NCBI RefSeq assembly: GCF_017562075.2
Contig: NC_054081.1
Location: 16,524,542-16,588,541, forward strand
Length of the DNA stretch: 64,000 nucleotides
Direction of reading: 5' to 3'
Source: Anopheles merus
Lineage: Eukaryota; Arthropoda; Insecta; Diptera; Culicidae
Each line of letters opens with the position of its first letter. The first letter of the stretch is position 1. The notes under the pieces are model-generated. The model saw nothing but the letters and a program-made list of their open reading frames with translations. It did not search any database and had not been told where the DNA came from. The translations under genes and the position numbers were made by a program. Positions 48,401 to 59,975 of this stretch are shown piece by piece.

Positions 48401-51376
48401 CGCCAAACACCCTTTGCTGTATAAATAGTATGTTTGCAGCAGGGTTGCAAAAATTGCAAAACAAAAAAAAATCAAAACAAAACAAAAACAAACATCCGAT
48501 GGAAGCAAGGCATTTGCTCCCCGCTGAACTGTGAATTTTCGAGATCTGTCGAGCGCGCGCACATTAAAAGAGCACACGCGTGCCGGGAATGTGTATATAT
48601 TCACGCAATTCTTTGTACAACATCGTGCGTGGTGTGGTGATGTTTGCTCACAAAAATTGTGCTTGAGACAAAAGTTCACCGCCGGAGACGCAACAATGCT
48701 GCTAGTTCGGTTTGTTTGTCCGCTTATTTAGCAAGAGTGCACGCGCGACAGAAACGGGGACTGGCATCGATTTGTTGTGTGCGCTTATAAGCCGTCACTG
48801 TTAGGTATCAAGTGACCGACAATGAGATCGTAGCCGGCCGGTGTGAAAAAGAACGGTTTATTAGTCACACGACATCACCAAACACCACACAAAGGCTTAG
48901 TGGGTCTTTGTGTGTGATATAACAGGACGTTTAATTACTTGTCGCGAAACTACGACATATCGGGTGGGGCGTATGTTTGTAAATAATACATTTTTTAATA
49001 TAAACTTCTCTCTCTTTGCGTCATTGTCATTATGGGAGGAGCAGAAAGAACAAAGAAAGCAAGAACAGTTGAAGTTTATTCTTCATAAGCAAATGACAAA
49101 AGTCGTCCTTGCTGCTGCTGCTACCATAGTACAACAACAGTCCTGGTTGGGAATTGAAAGACTTCTGGGATCTACAAAGAGCCGACGCGTAACCCATGAG
49201 GCCATCCAAGCGCTCTAGCTAGTGCACAGCCATAGAGCTATTTAAAGAATGCATCGACGGACAATAATAAAATTGTAGCCCAACAGCGTTCAGGTCAATC
49301 ACTCCAATCAGTGCAAAAGGATACCCTTAATATGAAGTTTAGAGTAAACAAAAAAAAAAGCAAACACAAAACATTCTCACAAGAGAGCATCATGGCTGTT
49401 GCCTCGGTTGCGCAATCATGTGCAAATACGTGATACGGTTCCCACTATGGCACTTTGGGTGTGTTGTGGGGGGTAGGGAATAAGTGTGACATTGACGCTC
49501 CGTAGCCATTTCACCGCCGTCCTCCTCCGCAAGTGCGCCGTGAATCGATCGCAAACATTGGAGCGTGAGTCTGTCAATTCTAACCAACTCGGCGCTCTGA
49601 CACCATAAATTGATTGAAGGTGCCGTTCGGCGGCGGTCTATCACGCAGATGCTGCTGCTGATGGCAACAGCCAATATAAAAAAGGTTTATCATTTTGCTT
49701 TCTGTTAGCAGTTTGTTTGTTTTTTTTTTTGCCTCTCTTCGTTTCATTCTGCGAATACCAATTAAACCGTATGCGGCCGCAGAATGTATTGTCCCAATTG
49801 TTGCTAATCAAAAGCGTTTAGACACACACATGCACACCCAAACATAAATATATGCCCCATTAGTTTGCTTTTTTTGTTTGGGTGTTTTGCAAACGTATCA
49901 TGCTAGGTTTGTTGGCAGGCACAAAGTTTGAAAAGAACCATCGGCATAGCGACGGGGCGATTTTTGAAGCACGACACGCGCCTGATGGTGTCATAATATG
50001 CTAATTTGACCACAAACTGGTTCTAACGCCATCACCAGAAAGCCGGGCGCGTTATATGGTTTGAAACTTCTCTTTTTTAATGTTTTTCTGCAAAACCCCA
50101 TGGAGAGCGACGTTTTTGCGCCGCTTGTAAACCGGTTGTGTTTTATAATCTTTTGCCTAATGCCACATTTTCCAGCGTGTGCAAGCAATAGCGAACCACG
50201 GGCAGAAAAACTTCATCGTTCATTAGATGGAGTGTAGCTGATGTTTTCCAGCGATTTATTGTTTACATCGGCTGACGCGGGCTGGAGAACGACGCCTCGA
50301 TGAAGCGCACTCTGCACAGCAGGAAGTAATCAATTTCTAGCTACAAGAGCAAAACTAGCGCCAGAGAGATATAGTGAGCGAAAGAGAACGAGAGTCACCG
50401 CTACACACCGGAAGCGCTGCTCGAGAGCCCTTTCCTTCGGAAAAGGGCGGCGTTATGTAACGCCGCGCGGCTCGTTAATATCAACAAACCAAGCCGGCAC
50501 GCATTTCGCAACCGCCGCCCGCGCGCCGTGTGCTCCTTAATTTCGCTCGCTGGCTTACCTTTCGCTGGTGGCGGCGTATGCATATTTAATCTCCTTTGCG
50601 CGTGCCTACTTGCATCCCCCATTACCCACTGTTTGGAAACTGCCACGCCAGTATTGGCACGCGATAAGGTTCGATTTCGCACAAAACGGCGCTTGCCCTG
50701 TTCTGTTCGATAATGTTGGGCGCGCGTACCCATTGCAGCGTGGACACTCCGCCTCGTCCTCCCTGGATAGGGAACACCATCGCCACAAACTACACACTAC
50801 ACACTTACCTGTCGAATGAAGGTAATCGGCGGCTGGCCCATCGCATGGCAATCGCCAATGTTGGCGCGGATCACTTCCTTGAAGGGTTTTTTCGCACCCT
50901 GTTTCGGTGGGGTCAGCGAGCGGCAGAGGCAATGGGTCGTCGTCCAGTGGAATGCCGGAGCAAGTGGGAGAGCAAAACAAAAAATGCGTACCGCAAGGTG
51001 AGTAAATATTTACGCCGCAACGTCGTCGTCGTCGTCGTCGTCTACGTACCTCCTCCAGCTCCTTCTCGATGACACCGGCACGGATGACCAGCGGGCCGCG
51101 GACCGCGTACTCCATGCTTTTGATTGCCGGGTTGATGTTGTCGACGGACACGCATCGCTGCTGCTGCTGTACGCACGCCATCGTGAGGAACGTGCGGCTC
51201 TGCTGCTGGTTGATTGGCGACTCTGCTGCTACTGCTGCTGCTGGACCGTGCTGCTGCTGCTCTGGCACTGGGGCGGCCGCTAGTCGTACGTGCACACTGC
51301 CCGGGCGCAATAGCAGGCCTCGAGAGCTTACGGCGGCACTCCGCTGGCAGAGCGTTAGCATATGACTGAGCGCCAT
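45473..51376 (-). CDS. Alanine aminotransferase (4 coding exons)
   Basis: The 550 aa product should catalyse the PLP-dependent interconversion of alanine and 2-oxoglutarate with pyruvate and glutamate. In transcript order the exons are 51376-51050, 50898-50809, 46779-45693 and 45621-45473; junctions are GT-AG and in phase. Conserved blocks include YAVRGP at the end of exon 1, EVIRANIGDCHAMGQPPITFIRQ (exon 2), and in exon 3 YSDSAGI, NPGNPTGQ, ADEVYQDNVY and SCSKGYMGECG, whose Lys368 should bind PLP. The last exon encodes VPGSGFGQRPGTYHFRTTILP. The first ~35 residues are rich in Arg, Ser and Leu and lack acidic residues, like a mitochondrial targeting peptide. Short Gln runs follow. An internal Met (MACVQQQQR, about residue 66) could start a cytosolic form. 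Vertebrate ALT1/2 are about 500-520 aa; the extra length is N-terminal. Drosophila Alt (CG1640) is the likely orthologue. Intron 2 is about 4 kb and holds a foldback element. Confidence 0.96.
47388..47987. mobile_element. Foldback-like element with arms of about 240 bp in ALT intron 2
   Basis: The left arm (47388-47637) and right arm (47745-47987) are imperfect inverted repeats. The best-matching blocks are CACTTGGTCGCGACATTTTCTGTCGG against its complement at about 47783-47808, and CATGACTTTTT with GTTTCAGTCA/GCTGAAAC-type sequence at the outer ends. The centre (47638-47744) forms a hairpin itself, GTGGTTC...GAACCAC. At 47170-47387 lies a partial copy of the left arm (shared GTTCTGCAAAATGTCAC and GAAACAAAATC). 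TGTCATGATGC and TGACATTTTGCAG motifs continue to about 48180. Confidence 0.72.
47988..50808. other. Remainder of ALT intron 2
   Basis: No other gene is supported in this part of the intron. It contains an A-rich stretch at 48465-48490 and ordinary unique sequence. Confidence 0.5.
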
Positions 51377-51614
51377 GGTTGCGGTGTGTATGTGTGTGCG
51401 CGCGCGTTAGCTTCACCTAGCCCTCCCTTTAGTTACACCTCCCCGTTCGCGGTCACACCGATAGACAGTCACAAACACAAACACACACGTACGAACGGTT
51501 CGCGGTCTCTCGATTCCTTCCGGAAAGGCTGCCGCGAGAGCGGTACACTGCTGCGAATCAGCGCTGATGTAAAGCCACCCCTCGCCTTCAAGGGTTTGCC
51601 CTCTGCCAAACACT
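51377..51614 (-). promoter_or_regulatory. Candidate ALT 5' UTR with initiator
   Basis: On the minus strand TCAGTGTT at 51616-51609 matches the initiator consensus, with A+1 at 51614 and the start codon 238 nt downstream. No TATA box was recognised. The leader contains a CA/CG-rich stretch just before the ATG. Confidence 0.3.
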
Positions 51615-52367
51615 GATAACTTTTCTCGCTCAAACTCTCTCTGTCTGTTCGGCTCTCTCGCAGGCGTGGGTTCTGGTCCCGCGTCGTATCTCGCCGCGTG
51701 TGCACAACCAGCTGCCGCCAGATGGGAATGTGTATATGGGGGGGATATGTAGCACATATTGGACCGGTTCGGAGTCGCGAAATGGTTCATGTTTAGAAAA
51801 AAAGAGAGCAGAAAAAACATTGATTTTTTTTTAATACGGATTATAACGGTCTGTGTGTGTGCGGAGTAATAAAAGCGACGGAATTAAGAGGCCCTCTCGT
51901 ATCGTAAAAAAGTAACACACACACACATACAATCAGGCCCACATAGAACGGCGGTACACCACCGCTTAATGTAGTGCACAAAACACTATGGGCGGTTCTC
52001 ATCGGAAAATCATAAATTCTTGCATGTTTAAGTTATGATTTATTTATAATTATGAAAATTATTACATTCAAAGAGGAATATTCAAAATACGAGTCTTAAA
52101 AAAAGAATAAATGTATAATAAGCTCATGCTTTAATAATCCGGCTTAATCTATTCTTATACTCTCGATTGCTCTTTAAAATATGCTTGTTATAAATTCTCC
52201 TAGGGAAAATAAATTGAAACGAACAGTCGAAATAGCAGTAGGCGTCAAATTGCCTGACAAACTGCCGGAGATGTTTTGAAAATACTCTCACAAAAATGGG
52301 AACTGCAGCAAAAAGATAAAACATTTCCGAATAGATAAATGAAATAATCTTTTCTTACAGTGTTTTA

Positions 52368-52597
52368 CAGGGGTTCTCATACTTGTCGGACACTTCCTTG
52401 ACTCTTTCTTCTTAGAAATGAACTACATCTATTGGAAATTGGGCTCAATGGTACACTTTTGGACAGGCTCCTTGGAAATTCTTATTGGATTTGTCCAATA
52501 AGGGTGCTATTGAGTCCAATTCCAACTACATTAAGTTCATTTCGCGTATGAAAGAGACAATAAAGTGTCCCACAGCCATAACTCCTGGAAAACCCTG
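52368..52597. mobile_element. Tc1/mariner-type MITE
   Basis: The left end CAGGGGTTCTC and right end GAAAACCCTG are inverted repeats flanked by TA on both sides (52366-52367, 52598-52599). Subterminal GGACACTTCCTTGACTCTTTC and the complement of GGGACACTTTATTGTCTCTTTC extend the similarity to about 45 bp. The left ~130 bp resemble 40692-40820, next to a transposase remnant, so it is probably an internally deleted relative of that element. Confidence 0.82.
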
Positions 52598-53544
52598 TAT
52601 ATCATTCCATTGATTATTCTCTTTTTTTCATGTTGGTCCATCACATTTGGTTTTATCGACATTTACATGGTTTTCTCTGATTAATCTTAAAATATACCAG
52701 TACTTAATTTTTCATCGCAGAAAACTGCACACTGCCAAAATATCGCTTTCGATATTCATTTCCCGCTAGGTTTTTGATGTCGAGAACTGACTGGCTAGAA
52801 TCGACTTTAGAATCAAATGACACGTTGACGCTTACATGCACTACTTTGACACATTTCTATGACAACCTCGAAACCGCTATTAAAGGCGGTTTAAGTTTGG
52901 ATAGTTTATTTTCAAAGAAAACCGTTATTCCTTAACAAAAATTAAGTTCGACGTCGAGACATCTCGATTGCAATAATAGAATAAGCCAAAATGTACATAA
53001 AATAAATAAGTCGGGGATTTTCCAATTGCAATGCAGAAGTAATTTGTAAGAGGAAGTAGAGAGATGGATGGATATTATTAACATTCCATTACTGGAGTTT
53101 AAGAGAGCAATATTAGTATATTATTGTACAGAATCAATAAAAAAAAAACAACCGCACTCAAAACTTCAACTTCACATCAACCGAAAAGCTACAACCAACA
53201 CTTTCATACATACTCGATTATTTGTGACATTTATTTTAACATCCTCATGCATTCTATCCCACATTTATGGCAAATCTTTCAACTGGATTACTTGAAATTT
53301 CCTCCAGAAATACTTTGCACTATTTTTTTAGACTTGCGTCTACTAGTTGTGGTACACTTTGATTTGATAAACGTGAACGTACTAGTTCTTTCATTAAGAT
53401 GAACTGAACTTGAATCGCGATTCACTTTGTTCATTTCAGTTGAAGAAAATATGGTAAATTGTTTCATTTAGCAAGAAGAACATAATTAGTATATTACATC
53501 TCTAAAATTATTAAGGCAGCCGAGGATGATCTTTATTATGATTG

Positions 53545-53672
53545 GTAGGACGTTCTTTTCATGAACGTCCTGGAATTACGGTTCACGTTCATATTTGTAT
53601 TGAAAAATATGAAAGACCTAGCGTACCAGGACGTTCTTCATTTCAACGGGTAGGACGGGTAGGACGGGTGGT
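53545..53672. repeat. Hairpin and GGTAGGACG repeats
   Basis: GGACGTTC and GAACGTCC form an 8 bp stem around a 7 nt loop near 53551-53573. CAGGACGTTCTTCATTT near 53629 repeats the motif, and three GGTAGGACG(G/T) copies follow at 53650-53672. Origin unknown. Confidence 0.6.
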
Positions 53673-56600
53673 TTTTAATACCCACAATTAGCATATTTTT
53701 GGATCGTGGATCAAATCTGTTTACGCCATTGACAACACATTGGAGCCACTGGCCTGTCGGACAGTAGCACCGGTCTGGTTCAATTCTCCATATCTGACAC
53801 GTCTTCCCATAACAACAGAAAACCCCACATTAAGCTTATTATAACGAACATCTAACACCGTCTGGAAGAAAAGCATGTTTAGCGAAAAAAGGGCGCTAAT
53901 TGCAGTGCCAAACATACATGTGTGAAATGGTTTCTGTTTTTTTTGTCCTTAACCAGCATCAAAAGCATCGCCATCCCAAAAGAATTTATTTATTTTCTTA
54001 CTCATTTTACATGTTTCTTACAACAGCAAGTTTCAATGGAGGGCTTTCCATCCTGCAAAGCTACACCGTATCATTGCTGTGGGACGTCCACGAGAAGGAT
54101 GAAAAACAAGCATTACACTCACTCGCGTTATCTGCGTGCGCACCCGCTTCAAACCCCCGTTCAAACCGTTTATGATTGATTTAATCAATTCAAGTGGGGG
54201 CTCAGGGCGGAACACTGTGTCTTAAGGCGAGATAAGGCGTGGTGCGAGTTGAGAGCAAATACCGCACACGCCTTTCTAGGCCACACGACTCCTCCCCCGA
54301 CCGGAACCAGCGTAAAAACGGTAACATTCCGGATCGGCGGTGCAAATCTGCTAGCATCGGCAGGCAAAACCTCGAGCGCCAACATTTTGCAAAAACAATG
54401 TCAAACGAAGGTGGCGTGGACGTTGCCGTACGCGCGCTGGAAACTGGATGAATTCAAAATAAAGCGCTACACAGCTTCCTGCGGGCGGGCAGCGTTATCA
54501 CCGTCCCACCGGGCGATAAGCATCATTCGCCCGGTACAATGTTCACCGCACTGCACACATTCACGGCGTTATGCAAGAACTATCTCCCGAGTGTGTGTGT
54601 GTGCGGTATTGTGTCCCTAAGGTTAGAGTACCAACCCACGGGCAGCCCTTTCTAGGGCAGGCTCAGAAACAAAACGTTGAAGTTTGGTTCACCACGTCAA
54701 CAGGCCGTCAAAACCGATCTCGCCAAGGAGCCAAGGACTGTCCGCCGCCTGTGCTCTTATTATCAATCTCGACCGGCTCATGCCATTTTGTAGTGCAATA
54801 TTTCTGTACGCTGGTCAGCGCGAGATAAGAAGGTATGTGTGTCCCTCCCACGGTCGTGCTTCTAGTGTGTTTCGTCTCTAATCGGTAAATTATCAAGCTC
54901 GCAAACAATCATCGTCTTAGATATTCCAAATAAATGGTGCACAATTGCACGCAGAGGCTACGATTTGGATAGTAATACAAGAATACATGAAACGGATGTT
55001 GTTCTGGTGCGGTGGTCTTAGCTTCCTAAACGTGTTGTTGACGCGCTCTGCCGGCGTGTTGTTTGTACATCTAAATTTTGGGTTGCGTGAAAATTAGCAC
55101 TTCTTAGCGGGTACATCGCAGACCAATCTTCCGTAGATCGCCACACAGCAAACATGCGTAGTTGTGACAGACGCGATCAGCTGGCTGGCGATCGCGAACC
55201 GGAGACCGGCTGCTTTGGCGCTCGGTGCCGCTGGTTTTGCTGTCGAGCGCGAATAATTCCCGCGACGCGCTTACCATCTGGGCGGGCGGGCCGTCACTCA
55301 CCGGGCCATGATCGGGCCCATCGGTTGAGGTACTATTTTTAGCACTGTCCCTTGCACGCGCGTGCTCGCGTGTGTTTGCTGTAGGACACGGCTAGCTCCA
55401 ATGCTCCGCACCGCTGCGCCAAACCGTTCCAAGCCGTTCCAAGCAGGCGCAGCGGGACAGGATCGAACGGACAGGGGCTTATCCGCCTCAAAAAGCGTAT
55501 CCACCCACCCACCCGTTAAGGTGCGATACACGATTTACGGGCTAAAATTAAACAAAAAGCCATATCATCTAAAATAAAAGATATTATTTTAGACGCGATC
55601 GAAGATGGCAGCGTGTGACAGATTGTGTACACATTGTGTGTGTCCTTCGATTTGATGTTGGTTCGGTGGGATGGTCCTCCCTATCGGCCACTTTGGCAAC
55701 CGTGCCCTTCAACATGCATGCATTTGGCGATGACCGAACACTGCCTGCAATCCCCCCGTGTGTGTGTGCAGTTCTCACCCACAAATTGCATTCACGGCAA
55801 TGACACGGTTGTTATGCAATGGTTGCAGCTCTAGTCGCCGCCCTGTGAGATCGCAACGATTTGCCTATACCGGAGGAGGAGGAGGAAGCGGGGGATTGCA
55901 ACCCTTTTTCATTGTAGGGATACAAGTTCGTGTTACACAAGAAGCGCTTTTGCTTTGCCGTGCAAGTGCCAAAAGTGCAAAAACGGAGACCTAAAATTGA
56001 AATTAAAATTTGGTAATAAGCGGTAATGAATAGGCGCTGCGGTGAAGCTTCTTAAGGACATGATCAATCCGGCTGCCTGGGCTCCAGGACTGCTGTCGGT
56101 TGCTTATGTTGCCCTCATTCCAATCTTGGCCAGCAGCAGTTTAGCACATTTTGCAAGTGAAGCAAGTTTGGGAGGGATTTTGATGATCACTTTGCGTGAC
56201 CCTAGCTATTGTGCCAGGGGAATGGGGAGGAAAGATGCGGATGTGTAGATTATTTTACCAATCGCGTTTAGTATGTCAGAACAAAAATTGCAACAGCATT
56301 AGCATACATTCACACGAGGAAGGAGCCATTCTTCCACGGAGATGAATTGGAAGATGAATGCAACTTCTCCAAGAATAACACACACACCACACAAACCTGT
56401 TTATAGTTACAGCTGCTGTTTTTGTTACTCCTTTTTTGGTAACAACCGGCACTGGAGTGAGTTGAAGCGAGTTTTGAAGCGTTGACACCTTGACCACCAC
56501 ACCACCAGCGAGGAAGTACGCACACTTGGGCTAATCTCGCGAGTCTCAAACCAACTGAAGCATCATCAGCAGCAGCGCTACGAAAATTCGTACGTTCGCA

Positions 56601-57228
56601 GTAGCTACACGCAGCAGCAACAACAACAACAACAAATAAGAAAAGAAACCTTCAGCACACGGGACAACGCGCCAGTGGTCTTGCCTCGCGCTCACTCGTG
56701 CCCTTTCTGCGGCACGTGCGCGAACGAGACCGTACACGTTTGTTTACAAAAGTAGCTGCCTTCGAAGTGGGTCGTTTGACGTTTAGCTGCGATGAAACAA
56801 CAAAACAAAAAAAAAACAGTAGAAGCGAGAAAGAGAAACAGCTAGAGTGCGCAACATGGGCAACACGGGCGAAAAGGCCTTTTGCGCGTGTGTTTACAGG
56901 CAGCCCTGACGCTACAAGCGCAAGTCTGGGCTTGTTTGTCGGGTTTCAGAATGACAGTTAGCATTTACTTGGCTGCTATTTTTTTGTTTTAATTTTGTTA
57001 ACCTGAGACAACAACAAAAATAAATTAAAAGGACACTTGTCTTCAAACAGTAGAATTAAAATTCTCCAGATAAAATAAAGAACGATTTAAATGAAATCTA
57101 TTTGATTTATGTTGGATTCAGATTTTTTAGCCCAGTTTGACAGTTGATGGTACGAAAGTTAATTTTGGAGACGTTTCTTTGATTTGCTGGCGCCACAAAC
57201 ACTGTTACACTCAGTTTCAACTTCAAAG
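53673..57228. other. Intergenic DNA between ALT and deltex, no gene seen
   Basis: Several short open frames exist on both strands, but none has a domain, conserved motif or splice-compatible neighbours. The frame at 56042-56248 (+) contains a hydrophobic stretch but is isolated and lacks the codon bias of the real genes. A (CAA)n/(CAG)n run lies near 56608-56636. Confidence 0.45.
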
Positions 57229-58445
57229 CTTTAACCTTTAACTCTAAGACCGGCTACCCGGGTATTATCTCCATTTTCAAGCTGAAATAACTTTTTATTG
57301 AAGAATGATAACTACTTCGTTTTTTTACGTATCGTTAGGAAATTTGAATCTTATAAAGGACATATGATAAACTTTGTTTTTAATTTCTACTTATTTTATT
57401 TTTAATATTTTATTTTGATACACCTTATCTCTACAATCAGCCCAAATAGCCAGGTCGTACTTTATAGCTGATTTAGGGCTGTTTAACGAAAAATCGTTCC
57501 GATGTCGTACTTTGTGGCTGATTAAGAGATAGACGGTACTTTGCGGAACTATGGAGCTTTTTAACAGGCACATGGTACTCTTTGGAACTTTGCGGCTGAT
57601 TAGCACTATGTGTAGGGTTCAAGGTGGAACTTGAAGGCTTGTTGAGAAAGGGTACTGAACTTGGTGGAACTTTATAGCTTTTTAATCCATGACATCGGTA
57701 CAAGGTGGCTCTTGTCAAAGTGTCAAAGACGGACGCCGGCAATAATCTCATTGCTGCTGCACAAGTTAGATTCGTTAATTGAAGAATGAATATTGAGTGA
57801 AGTGATTGTGAATTATCAGTAAATTGTGTAAAATTTTGTGTAATTTATCAATACAAAAGATTTACAAATATACATATCTGTTTAAACGAAACAAATCTTG
57901 TTGTTTATTTCATCGATGACGCTTGCTTGAAATTAAACACAAAGAAAAATAATCCCTGGCATCGTGGCATAAGGAAGCTGCTTAGGCGCTGTTTGAAAGA
58001 CCCACATCGAACTTTGATGCTGTTTAACTACTGCAAAAGGCGAATTAGAGCAGCGATCTTCAGCGTGCCAAAATGAGCTGCTTAAGCAATTCTGGCTATT
58101 TGGGAATACCAGCAGAGAAAAGTGTATCAGAATTATTATTCTTCATGAAATTCTATAATTATGAAAATCTATGGGAAAAGACACTTTGAATATATTTTAC
58201 ATAAAAGAGCATTAAAAACATCAATTTAAAAGGTGGATTGTCACACTTTAGAAATAATACAAATAGTAAATGAGTCTATAAAAATCCCATTTAATCACTA
58301 AAGCAAATAAGATTAATGGCCGCACCTTTGTACCAAATTTGAAATTTTAATTTTCAACGCAACAATAGTTATTGAAGTTTTAATGTGAAAAACAATAACT
58401 TCCCACACAAAATGTATCGGATTACTCGGGAATGCCCGTCGTTGA
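57229..58445. mobile_element. Relative of the AGTTGGCAACC/ACCCGGGTAT MITE, carrying an insertion
   Basis: The left part (TAAGACCGGCTACCCGGGTATT then TTTTCAAGCTGAAATAACTTTTTATTG) resembles, in complement, the right end of the outer element near 2765-2843. The right part (ACAATAACTTCCCACACAAAATGTATCGGATTACTCGGGAATGCC) is a decayed inverted copy. Most of the interior is a second element at 57441-58104. No target duplication was identified. Confidence 0.5.
57441..58104. mobile_element. Element with CCCAAATAGCCAG termini and degenerate internal repeats
   Basis: CCCAAATAGCCAG (57441-57453) and CTGGCTATTTGGG (58092-58104) are a perfect 13 bp inverted repeat. The left 260 bp contain four or five degenerate copies of a ~40 bp unit based on GGTACTTTGTGGAACTTTATAGCTGATTAA. 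The right part (about 57965-58090) matches the fragment at 22430-22545. No coding capacity and no convincing target duplication were found. Confidence 0.65.
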
Positions 58446-59671
58446 GATGAAGGTGTAAATTTGGTCATTGAGAAAACGGTTGATGGTTTATAAAAATCTT
58501 GGTTTTGTGTTAGTTTTTTTTCCTTACTTTTATGTATTGCATTCAATTCGGTATTTCAATTCAAATCAACAAAAATAATCCAGTCTGTTGCCCTCCAAAG
58601 CGTGTGCGCGCAGCCATCGAGCAATGGGCGTTCATTTTCATATTCATCCACCGTGCACACACACACTTGTTCACTCGCTCGCTCTCGCTCGCGCAAATCT
58701 GTGCATCCTGCGTACACGCGCAAGCATCGCACACAAGCAGTGCGGTAGCCGTGCAGCGCAGCTCCGTATCCGCTGCATCAAGTAGACACACACATACACA
58801 CACGGATTATTCCAGCAGGTTTGCTCGCGGTGCAGTTGGTTTTGGTGTGAGGTGGCGGTACGTTTCATGCGCTAATTAAAGGCGTTATTTATTGTGTAGC
58901 TTATGCTGCAAATTAGTCCCGTTATTCGGCAGTCTCTCGCCATTCGGTTTGTGTGTGTGTGCGTGTGTGTGCTGGGTGTGGGCGCGGGCTTTACATACGT
59001 ATAAATCCGTCGCCGCAGAACGGTTTGGTGTGTATGCGCAGCAAGCTTAGAAATGCCAAATATGGAAACGCCATGTTTGGCACTGTGCTGGTGTGAGCAT
59101 CGCATGCGCTTAGCCGCAGCATAATAATCGTTCTAGGCCAACCAGGCCAACGCACAGCGTTGGCTTCGGAGAAGTGCGGAGAAGGAGTGGAAAAGTAAGC
59201 ATCGGTTCTAAGGATTTATTTCTGTTTTCTCTGAGCCAATCGCGCTCGGCATACTATGCTGATGTGGTGCGTCCCGTGTAGCGCAAACACCTGTTGGACG
59301 GGAGCAAGCCTTAATGTGGCCACCTGATTGCTTCAAGCGTTGCCTGTCGATGCCTATGCTTATGCAGGGCAGACAAAGTTGGGCTGTGTGTGATGACAAA
59401 ATTGATGACCAGATTGCTGCAGTTACCTTCGTCTCAACCAAATCATCAATCAATCGTGATCAGCCACCACTGTGCAGCCAACGAGCGGACCAATAAACCT
59501 TACCTTACCATCAACATTCATCTGTGTGTGTGTATTTGTGTGCATCTGTGTGTGTGTGTGGGTGTATTGTGAGGGCTGATTGAGAGCCCTTATGTTTCTA
59601 ATTTGGATATTTAAATCATTTGCTATGAAATATGTTTGAACGTTGCATTATTCGTCCTCCTTTCTTTGCAG
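58446..59671 (+). other. Probable deltex 5' region
   Basis: This GC-richer stretch contains several CA/TG microsatellites (58785-58802, 58950-58970, 59521-59560). A possible donor AAAAGTAAGC is at 59195, and the acceptor CTTTCTTTGCAG ends at 59671. A 5' UTR exon ending at 59194 with an intron at 59195-59671 is plausible but not shown. The transcription start is unknown. Confidence 0.35.
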
Positions 59672-59975
59672 ATTCGCACCATTGAGCCGTCGTATTGAGT
59701 GTATGTATGCGTGTGTAAAGGGCAGCTAGGAAACTGAACACACCGTGGCAGCAGTACGGAGGGCCACTTCCATTAGTATTAAACCTGGGCAACGTTTTGG
59801 TCCCACCATTTGCCCAGTCCATCCCCGGCAGCTTGTAGGCAGCATGTTGCGAGAGTTACATCTAGGATTAGCGTAGAGTTAAGCGTACAGAAAGCGGTTG
59901 CGGAAAAGTCACCTGAAGCCACTGGGCCGCCCAGAGAGCAAAAAAAAAAAACAAACGCATACAAACGAACAAACA
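59672..59975 (+). other. dx: Probable deltex 5' UTR part of the first coding exon
   Basis: It follows the acceptor at 59671 and runs to the ATG at 59976. An in-frame ATG at 59898 would add 26 residues rich in Lys and Thr that do not look like a WWE domain, so it is treated as leader. Confidence 0.5.
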
